In this document: positions 1 to 7,087 of the stretch, in pieces
Numbering within the stretch: the stretch's first letter is position 1
Layout: every line of letters begins with the position of its first letter
DNA from: Planctomycetaceae bacterium
GTDB taxonomy: Bacteria; Planctomycetota; Planctomycetia; Pirellulales; Pirellulaceae
Reading direction: 5' to 3'
DNA length: 12,237 bases
NCBI GenBank assembly: GCA_007695205.1
Contig: REEF01000512.1
Location: 1-12,237, forward strand
Program-made: the position numbers and the translations under genes
The notes under the pieces: model-generated
What the model saw: only the letters and a program-made list of their open reading frames with translations
What the model was told of the DNA's origin: nothing
The model's database searches: none

Positions 1-261
1 CGGAAGAACGGTCTCTGGAGAAGGGCTGGCCGGTGATGTCCTGATCGCAGCCGGTGGGATCGCGACGGCTGCGGGGCTGGAGGCAGGCACGTTCGCAGGT
101 TCAGCGACCTTGCTGTGACGCTCCGCCCCCTTGACGATCTGGCTTTCGAGAGGAATGTCTAGACCGCCACCACATTGAGGGCACACCCCCCGTTTTCCCG
201 CCAAGAATGCCTTGACGTTCAACCTGTGATCGCAATTTGGACAGTAAAACCGGATGCCCAT
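1..261 (-). CDS. Zinc-ribbon protein, N-terminal part (runs off left edge)
   Basis: I read this directly from the minus strand: ATG at 261-259, then 87 open codons to the window edge. The N-terminus begins MGIRFYCPNCDHRLNVKAF and holds two CxxC knuckles (C7/C10 and C27/C30), which would bind one structural zinc. After about residue 40 the chain becomes low-complexity, rich in Ala, Pro and Ser, like a flexible linker to a domain lying outside the window. An N-terminal GIRFxCPNC ribbon with a long Pro/Ala tail is, to my knowledge, common in planctomycete proteins of unknown function, some of them membrane-anchored. The start lies 10 nt after the stop of the upstream Fe-S carrier gene, so the two are probably co-transcribed. 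The Shine-Dalgarno is weak, so it may be translationally coupled. The function is unknown. Confidence 0.8.
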   Translation of the reverse strand, partial: MGIRFYCPNCDHRLNVKAFLAGKRGVCPQCGGGLDIPLESQIVKGAERHSKVAEPANVPASSPAAVAIPPAAIRTSPASPSPETVLP

Positions 262-271
262 GACACTCGGG

Positions 272-604
272 TCAGGCTTGAAAAGAACTGCCGCAACCGC
301 AACTCTTAACCGCGTTAGGATTTTCGAAGGTGAAACCACGCCGCTCGATACTATCGTACCAGTCGATGGTCGTGCCATCCAGAAAAAGGGCGCTTTTCTT
401 ATCGACGACCACGTCCACTCCATGACAATCGTACTTGGTGTCCATTTTGTCGTCATATTCTTTGTCGAAGCCCAGACGGTAGTTGAATCCGCTGCACCCC
501 CCGCCAGCAACGCCCACACGCAGGAACATGTCGGCATCCAGTTTCTGCTCTTCTTTGACTCGTCTTACTTCAGCCGCCGCCTTTTCGGATAATTCAATCG
601 ACAT
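272..604 (-). CDS. A-type iron-sulfur carrier protein (IscA/ErpA/HesB family)
   Basis: This 110-residue protein matches the usual size of A-type carriers, cytoplasmic proteins that receive Fe-S clusters from a scaffold and pass them to apo-enzymes. The three conserved cluster-binding cysteines are present: C37 in GGGCSGFNY, and C102 and C104 in the C-terminal SCGCGSSF signature. The start ATG at 604-602 has a GAGAGG ribosome site about 11 nt upstream. A perfect TATAAT hexamer lies about 60 nt upstream. No iscS, iscU or suf genes are visible nearby, so I cannot say whether it is IscA, ErpA or SufA. The 3' neighbour is a zinc-ribbon protein 10 nt downstream. Family assignment is secure; the exact paralogue is not. 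Confidence 0.93.
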   Translation of the reverse strand: MSIELSEKAAAEVRRVKEEQKLDADMFLRVGVAGGGCSGFNYRLGFDKEYDDKMDTKYDCHGVDVVVDKKSALFLDGTTIDWYDSIERRGFTFENPNAVKSCGCGSSFQA

Positions 605-662
605 AATTTGAAGTGCCTCTCAGATCGATTTTGAATGTTTTTACCAACGGTCAGATTTCAAA

Positions 663-668
663 ATTATA
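663..668 (-). promoter_or_regulatory. Candidate -10 box for the Fe-S carrier gene
   Basis: The minus strand reads TATAAT here, about 60 nt upstream of the carrier's ATG. It sits in a locally AT-rich stretch between this gene and the upstream ketosynthase gene. The -35 position about 17 nt further upstream holds only a poor match (TCTTCC). It is therefore plausible rather than certain. Confidence 0.35.
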
Positions 669-757
669 CGAAGCGGATCATCTTGGGAAGACACGTTGCC
701 GCCAAAACACCAAGTTTTTCGGGGCGATCTTGCACATCAGGACGTGATTGACGTGAT

Positions 758-2089
758 TCACGCCACTTTTGCTTCGGGCGGGTAAGAGAACCCACTGGCG
801 GCGTCGTTCCAGCGGCTCAAAGCCACCGCCACCAGGTGTCCCCCGAATGCGACCGACAGTTTCAAGGCGTTCTGAAATTGGTTGCGGCGTCCCACCATCG
901 GCACACAATCGAAGCTCAGTTCCGGGTCCGGATCGGTCAAATTCTTCGTCGGCGGAGCAAATCCATCGCGCATGGCCAGCACCGTGATCGCCAGCTCGGT
1001 GCCTCCGGCCGCATTGATCATGTGGCCTAGCGTCGATTTGGTCGAACTGACGCACAATTGATCGGCTGCCGGTCCGAACGCTTCGCGAATACTACGCATC
1101 TCGACCAGATCGTTCTGTTGGGTGCCCGTGCCGTGAGCATTGACATACCCGACGTCTCGCGGCCGTAGCTTGGACGAACGCAGGGTCGACGAGATCAGAT
1201 ACGAGAGAGCTTCACTATCGGCATCCAGTCCCGTGACATGATGGGCGTCCGCCAACGCCCGACACGACAAGACCTGGGCGTAGATGCGAGCCGCACGCTG
1301 CTGTGCATGACTCAACCGTTCCAAGACCAGCATCGCAGCACCTTCGCCGATCACAAAACCACTGCGGTTTCGGTCAAACGGACGGCAAGCCTGGTTGGGA
1401 TCTTCATGCTCAGCCAAAACTCGCATCTTCTGAAAGCCTGCGACAAACAGAGGATCGATCGCGTCGGCCCCGCCCGCGATGGCCACATCGCATTGCCCTT
1501 CGCGCAACGCCCTGACGGCCGACATGAAACTGATCAGACTGCTGGCACAAGCTGTCGAATAGCTATATCGAGGGCCGGTCGAACCAAGCTTGTTGGCTAT
1601 GTGAATGCACGTCGAATTAGGCAGCCATTGCTGCCACCACGGGGTGCGTCCCGGGTCATTAGGTACTTTCAGGCCAGCCTGTTCCTCGAGCCAGCTCGCG
1701 TCTCCCATGTGACTGCTGATCGAACATCCGAAACGGTCTCGGTCGATTGCGTCCAGATCCAGCCGAGCATCCCGCACTGCCTCGTTCGCAGCCATCTCCG
1801 CCATCGGCAGGACTTTCAATCGACTGGGGTACTCTGCCGGCATATCGACCGTCGCGCCCAAAATTTTGCCGTCGGGAAGACCACGCAGCCCCGAAAGTCG
1901 GCGCACACAGCTTCGACCGTCGCGAACCGCTCGCCAAACACTTTCGCGATCCATCCCCGCCGAGGCGACGAGGCCGACACCGGTGATCACAATCGGCTCA
2001 TCATCGTAGGCCTCATCCTCTCGGGTGCTCGCCATCGGCTGATCCTGCCGACGGAATGGCACGGAGGCAATATCTGGGTCAAATGCCAT
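758..2089 (-). CDS. Beta-ketoacyl-ACP synthase, FabF (KAS II)-like
   Basis: This enzyme condenses malonyl-ACP with an acyl-ACP in fatty-acid or related chain elongation. The ketosynthase Cys-His-His triad is visible. Numbered from the longest open frame (ATG at 2140), it is C198 in STACASSL, H336 in NAHGTGT and H373 in STKSTLGHMINAAGG, with the conserved Lys at 368. The glycine-rich AFGGH motif is near the C-terminus. The fold begins at PIVITGVG (residues 49-56). The ATG at 2140 directly follows an in-frame TAG and has no ribosome site. The ATG at 2089 (AAGGTG upstream) and the ATG at 2035 (AGGA 7 nt upstream) are both better; the latter gives 425 residues, nearest to FabF length. I chose 2089, with 2035 about as likely. 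No ACP or ketoreductase gene adjoins it, so its pathway is open: it could be housekeeping FabF or a specialised ketosynthase. Confidence 0.88.
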   Translation of the reverse strand: MAFDPDIASVPFRRQDQPMASTREDEAYDDEPIVITGVGLVASAGMDRESVWRAVRDGRSCVRRLSGLRGLPDGKILGATVDMPAEYPSRLKVLPMAEMAANEAVRDARLDLDAIDRDRFGCSISSHMGDASWLEEQAGLKVPNDPGRTPWWQQWLPNSTCIHIANKLGSTGPRYSYSTACASSLISFMSAVRALREGQCDVAIAGGADAIDPLFVAGFQKMRVLAEHEDPNQACRPFDRNRSGFVIGEGAAMLVLERLSHAQQRAARIYAQVLSCRALADAHHVTGLDADSEALSYLISSTLRSSKLRPRDVGYVNAHGTGTQQNDLVEMRSIREAFGPAADQLCVSSTKSTLGHMINAAGGTELAITVLAMRDGFAPPTKNLTDPDPELSFDCVPMVGRRNQFQNALKLSVAFGGHLVAVALSRWNDAASGFSYPPEAKVA

Positions 2090-2276
2090 GCTTCGCACCT
2101 TCACTTCACACAACGCAACGTTCATGTCCACGAAAGGCATCTAATAGGCAAAATCGCCAGACGATTCCAGATCAACTGGGCAAGATTTTCCTGCCGTCGC
2201 CCCGTTTTTCCGCGCCGCCCCACCAAAAGGACTCGCCGTTCGAAAAGATTTCGACAAGAATCGCGCTAGCAGTGGG

Positions 2277-2305
2277 TTTACATCCCAAACAGAAGCGTAT
2301 ATGCT
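2277..2305 (+). promoter_or_regulatory. Probable sigma-70-type promoter for mraZ
   Basis: TTTACA at 2277-2282 (5 of 6 matches to TTGACA) is followed by a 17-nt spacer and TATGCT at 2300-2305 (4 of 6 matches to TATAAT). Transcription would begin near 2312, giving a leader of about 110 nt before the mraZ ATG. The -35 box lies within a small inverted repeat, TGGGT-TTACA-TCCCA (2273-2287 region), which could be an operator. This is inference from sequence alone. Confidence 0.5.
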
Positions 2306-2360
2306 GAGTAGACGTGGGCAAAAAGCCCATTTATGCTGAAAGCTTCAACGGAGGAGGTCG

Positions 2361-2420
2361 TTGGCCGAAAACGACTCCCGACCCCGGTGCGGCCCCCCGA
2401 TCCTGTCATCCGAAGCGTGA
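2361..2420 (+). CDS. Short leader ORF upstream of mraZ (19 codons, TTG start)
   Basis: A very strong Shine-Dalgarno run, GGAGGAGG at 2350-2357, precedes a TTG at 2361. That frame runs for 19 codons (LAENDSRPRCGPPILSSEA) and stops with TGA at 2418-2420. The mraZ ATG starts at 2422, a single base later. No start codon in the mraZ frame lies within reach of this ribosome site, and the mraZ ATG itself has only a poor one. The arrangement suggests that a ribosome finishing the leader re-initiates on mraZ, meaning translational coupling or control. There is no homology evidence that the peptide itself has a function. Confidence 0.4.
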   Translation: MAENDSRPRCGPPILSSEA

Positions 2421-2421
2421 A

Positions 2422-2901
2422 ATGTCGACGAACTTGTTGTTTGGCGAGTATCGACGGTTGCTGGACGAGCGGTTTCGCGTGTCGATTCCCACGGAATTGA
2501 GCGGATCGCTGCTAGGCGATGATGGCGAGGGCATCCTGGCCAAGGAGCGATTTGGGGCGCTCAGCCTGTGGTCGGCGGCGCGATGGAGCGAGAAGCTCGA
2601 TCAGGGGGTCCGATTGGTTCAGGAGAAGATCCATGCAGGTCGGCTGGACGGCCGGATCGACGAAGTCCAGCGATTGGGCCGTCTGTTATCGACGCGACAC
2701 ACGCGGGTTCGGTTGGCAGGCCGAGGCCGTTTGGTGCTTCCCGAGGGATTTCGCGAGTTTTTGGGGGTCGATGCGGGGGGCGAAGTGTTGGTGGTGGGGG
2801 CTGCGGTTTGTGTCGAGTTGTGGCAGCCCCAGGTCTGGTTCGAATACGTCCAGGAGAGCATGCCCGAATTCCGGCAACTGTTCGACCAGTTGTCCGCTTG
2901 A
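2422..2901 (+). CDS. mraZ: MraZ-family DNA-binding protein
   Basis: The 159-residue product has the two tandem SpoVT-AbrB-like half-domains of MraZ, the transcriptional repressor of the division and cell-wall (dcw) cluster. Repeat 1 reads LLDERFRVSIPTEL, matching the family pattern LDxKGRxxIP but with the Lys-Gly replaced by Arg-Phe. Repeat 2 reads LAGRGRLVLPEGFREFLGV and keeps the GR-x-x-x-P core. The following VELWQPQVWFEYVQ matches the typical E-x-W...W stretch. An open GTG at 2314 would add 36 unrelated residues, but it falls only about 2 nt after the predicted transcription start, so I chose the ATG at 2422. No rsmH (mraW), ftsL or mur gene follows; the gene is alone and convergent with the DUF1844 gene. 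Its regulatory target is therefore unclear. Confidence 0.78.
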   Translation: MSTNLLFGEYRRLLDERFRVSIPTELSGSLLGDDGEGILAKERFGALSLWSAARWSEKLDQGVRLVQEKIHAGRLDGRIDEVQRLGRLLSTRHTRVRLAGRGRLVLPEGFREFLGVDAGGEVLVVGAAVCVELWQPQVWFEYVQESMPEFRQLFDQLSA

Positions 2902-3047
2902 ATCGAAAAATCGAAGACGAAATGAGAGGCGACTGTGCATGGCAAGCCCGGTCGACTAACGCTGACAGCTTGTGTGGGCTCTGTCGGGATTAGGTCGAAA
3001 GTCTTGACTCAGGCGCAACTCGTCTAGGTGGGCCCTGCACAGCGCCC

Positions 3048-3538
3048 TCATTTCTCTCGTGCTTCTTCGGGCGAATCCGGCTCGGGCGTCGAATCCGGCT
3101 CGGGCGTCGGACCGGAGGGTTCGGTCGAGGACGACGGTTGCGGGCCCTTGTAGACTTCCACGTACAGCATCCGCAGTTCGTGCAGCAGGTGGTCCAGCAT
3201 CTGCGTTTCTTCGGCGTTCAGATTCCCTTGGGTTTTTTGTTCGAGCATGGTCAGCATGCCGATGGCCTGCTTGGCGTGGTCGGGGCGTACGACCACATGG
3301 CCCACAGCGGGGTCGGGCATCTTGCCCAGGGCCACAAGCGCCTGGGTGGCCAACATCGACACCAGCAGAGCGAAATCATCTGGCGGACGAGCGCTGCTTG
3401 CCGATCCGGCGGCAGCGGAAGCTCCTGCGGTCGAGGACGGCTCCGCCTGCCGGGCTTGCCGAGCCGCTTCACGCTCGGCGCGAACTCGTTCTTTCCAATC
3501 GTCATCGACGACGATCTTGGGATCGTTGGAATCGTTGC

Positions 3539-3542
<4 letters not shown>
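3048..3542 (-). CDS. DUF1844 domain protein
   Basis: This is a 164-residue protein of unknown function. Residues 1-55 are charged and then Ala/Ser-rich, probably disordered. Residues 55-132 form the DUF1844-like core, starting DDFALLVSMLATQALVALG and including MPDPAVGHVVVRPDHAKQ and the helical NLNAEETQMLDHLLHELR. The C-terminal tail is Pro/Glu/Ser-rich and contains a duplicated TPEPDS hexapeptide. The ATG at 3542-3540 overlaps the pyrG stop in an ATGA, so it is translationally coupled to pyrG and is the last gene of the kdsB-pyrG operon. Family assignment rests on the recognisable core pattern. The biochemical role is unknown. Confidence 0.82.
3073..3108. repeat. Perfect 18-bp tandem duplication in the DUF1844 tail
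   Basis: The 18-mer GAATCCGGCTCGGGCGTC occurs at 3073-3090 and again, identically, at 3091-3108. It is in frame and encodes the repeated TPEPDS unit of the acidic C-terminal tail. Perfect identity suggests a recent slippage event or a tract that varies in copy number. Confidence 0.9.
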
Positions 3543-5173
<1,631 letters not shown>

Positions 5174-5224
5174 AGTGAGCGTGAAACCTTCCTGGTCGAT
5201 TGACTGGCAGCAGACTGCAGTTTA

Positions 5225-5986
5225 TCAGGTCCGCATCTGCCTGACAAAGGCCCGATAGTCCTCGACCGTGTCGATTCCGCGCGTCGGTTGGTCGACCACG
5301 CCTACCAGGATGTCGAAACCCGCCTCCAAAACTCGCAGTTGCTCCAGACCCTCTGTTTTCTCAAGGCTGCCCACCGGCAGCTCGGCCAACCATACCAGGA
5401 AGTCTCGGCGATACGCATATACCCCAATATGCTGATGAAAGAGGGCCGGATTGGCGTTCAGCAGCCGATCGTCTCTTACGCCGGGGTGGGGGAGCGGACT
5501 GCGGCTGAAATACATGGCCCGGCCTGAACGATCGAACACCACTTTGACGCAGGCGGGATCATCCAAGCGAGCCCATTGGCGGATCGGTGTGGCCAACGTC
5601 GCCATGACGGCCTGGGGATTGTCCTCCAACATCTGGATCACCCGATCGATCAAAGGTGCGGCGATTTGCGGTTCGTCGCCCTGCACGTTGACGATGATGT
5701 CCAGATCTTCTCGATCGCGAGCCACCTGGGCGACTCGATCGGTGCCACTGGCTGCCGGGTCGGTCATCAATACACGGCCCCCAAAAGAACGTACTTCGGC
5801 GGCGATTTCCTCATGGTCGGCGGCGACGCAAATACCAAGCGGTTTCGTCGCGCCACTAGCCGCTTCGTAAGTATGTTGTAGAACCGACTTGCCCGTTTCC
5901 TTCAGTAGCAGTTTTCGGGGAAGACGTGTCGAATCCAGTCGGGCCGGGATGACCACATAACTGTTGCGTCCGGGAGATCGGGACAT
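5225..5986 (-). CDS. kdsB: 3-deoxy-manno-octulosonate cytidylyltransferase
   Basis: This cytoplasmic enzyme couples Kdo to CMP using CTP, the activation step for the inner core of lipopolysaccharide. The 253-residue length is typical. Motifs are the nucleotide-binding VIPARLDSTRLPRKLL near the N-terminus, NVQGDEPQI in the middle, YFSRSPLPHP, the HIGVYAYRRDFL segment, EKTEGLEQLRVLEAG and the C-terminal GIDTVEDY. I chose the ATG at 5986. A TTG at 6004 would add six residues but has no better ribosome site. It heads a minus-strand operon with pyrG, whose product CTP is its substrate. Its presence implies a Kdo-containing outer membrane, consistent with planctomycetes. Confidence 0.95.
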   Translation of the reverse strand: MSRSPGRNSYVVIPARLDSTRLPRKLLLKETGKSVLQHTYEAASGATKPLGICVAADHEEIAAEVRSFGGRVLMTDPAASGTDRVAQVARDREDLDIIVNVQGDEPQIAAPLIDRVIQMLEDNPQAVMATLATPIRQWARLDDPACVKVVFDRSGRAMYFSRSPLPHPGVRDDRLLNANPALFHQHIGVYAYRRDFLVWLAELPVGSLEKTEGLEQLRVLEAGFDILVGVVDQPTRGIDTVEDYRAFVRQMRT

Positions 5987-6044
5987 CGACTCGGGTACCT
6001 GCAAAGCGAAAGATTTCTTTTCTGACCGCCAACACGCTGGCCCG

Positions 6045-6072
6045 TTGCGAAAACCGTGAATCTGTGAATAAT
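6045..6072 (+). promoter_or_regulatory. Probable promoter for the doxX/oxidoreductase operon
   Basis: TTGCGA at 6045-6050 (4 of 6 matches), a 16-nt spacer and AATAAT at 6067-6072 (5 of 6 matches) lie in the intergenic space between kdsB (minus) and the DoxX gene (plus). Transcription would start near 6080, giving an untranslated leader of about 80 nt. A minus-strand promoter for kdsB must overlap this region, but I could not identify one. Confidence 0.45.
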
Positions 6073-6160
6073 AGTAAAAAATCCGCTTAGTTGCGAGCGC
6101 ACTTAAAAGCCTCGAATTTGCACACCTTACATTCCCTCGCGTCGCAAAAGGAGTTCTCCC

Positions 6161-7087
6161 CTGAACAATTCATCACCTTATCGCCTGGGCACCACTGCCA
6201 TCATCACCTTGGTCATGTTGCGGGTGGTGATCGGCTGGCATTTTTACCGAGAAGGCGCCGACAAGATCGTGGCGGGCGACTGGACTTCTGCAGGCTTTAT
6301 GCAAATCGCCAAAGGCCCGTTGACCCCCGTGTTCCACTGGTTCCTGTACGACGGGCAGGGTCGGGCTCGACTGGACAAAGAGGCCACCCTGGAAGAGTGG
6401 GAAGCCTACCTGCAACGAGTCACCGACCACTATCGATTTGACGAGCAGCAAGCCGAGCGGGCGGAGCAGATCTTCGAAAGCCGCAAAGAGCAATTGGAAT
6501 GGTTTTTCGACGTCAACCAGGACGAGATACGCCAATACTTTGACGGGCTTGACCGCGTTGCAATGTACCGGCAAGAACGGGGCAGAGCCGAGGTGCCCTC
6601 ATTGCGGGATCAGATCGCCACGATCGAAGCCGAATTATATGGGAACTTGAACGATTGGTTGTGGACCATCGATAATATGTGGAGCAGCTACGAGCGGGAC
6701 CTGAACGCGTTGGCCGACGCGGATCAGGCGCGCCGCGGGCAACTCAAACTGCCGGCACCGGGCCAAAAGATACTGGACACCAAGCGGATCGATGTAATAA
6801 TTCCATACTTCGATGTGATTGTGGGTGCCTTCCTGATCCTCGGCTTGTTCACGCGGATTTCGGCACTGGCTGCGGCTGGGTTTTTAGCGGCCATCGTCGC
6901 GACTCAGTGGCCGGGCTACCCGGGAGCTGCGGAAACGATATACCAGCAAATTGAAATGTTCGCCTGCCTTGTGCTTGCCGCCACGGGGGCGGGACGCTTT
7001 GCGGGACTGGATTATTTCCTTGGCCTACTTTGGCGGCGATACTGTCCCCTGATCACTTGTCCCCTGAAAAAGGAGAAAAAATCGTGA
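6161..7087 (+). CDS. DoxX-family membrane protein with large extracytoplasmic insert
   Basis: This is a 308-residue integral membrane protein. Predicted helices are at about 11-29, 210-230, 232-250 and 263-280, the four-helix DoxX layout, with RVVIGWHFYREG at the end of helix 1 and FLILGLFTRISALAAAG linking helices 2 and 3. Between helices 1 and 2 is a hydrophilic, helix-rich insert of about 180 residues with many Glu, Arg and Gln, probably periplasmic. The Lys-rich tail would be cytoplasmic. Start choice: AAGGAG at 6148-6153 sits 7 nt before CTG at 6161, and that frame reads NNSSPYRLGTTAIITLV into helix 1. A TTG at 6209 or ATG at 6215 has no ribosome site and would cut into the helix. The stop overlaps the next gene's GTG. 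Some DoxX members take part in quinone or sulfur redox chemistry; the role here is unknown. Confidence 0.82.
   Translation: MNNSSPYRLGTTAIITLVMLRVVIGWHFYREGADKIVAGDWTSAGFMQIAKGPLTPVFHWFLYDGQGRARLDKEATLEEWEAYLQRVTDHYRFDEQQAERAEQIFESRKEQLEWFFDVNQDEIRQYFDGLDRVAMYRQERGRAEVPSLRDQIATIEAELYGNLNDWLWTIDNMWSSYERDLNALADADQARRGQLKLPAPGQKILDTKRIDVIIPYFDVIVGAFLILGLFTRISALAAAGFLAAIVATQWPGYPGAAETIYQQIEMFACLVLAATGAGRFAGLDYFLGLLWRRYCPLITCPLKKEKKS

Noticed and set aside
1238..2269. A 343-codon plus-strand frame opposite the ketosynthase gene
   Set aside because: It is antisense to a gene with a full catalytic triad, is rich in Arg, His and Thr, and shows no motif. It is a shadow of the real reading frame in GC-rich DNA.
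2273..2320. Possible MraZ operator (TGGG direct repeats) in front of mraZ
   Set aside because: TGGGT at 2273 and TGGGC at 2315 are 42 nt apart, not in the 10-nt spaced series known for MraZ boxes. The nearer TGGGT/TCCCA pair is an inverted repeat instead.
2314..2421. GTG start at 2314 extending mraZ by 36 residues
   Set aside because: It lies about 2 nt after the predicted transcription start, has no ribosome site, and the added residues do not fit the MraZ N-terminus.
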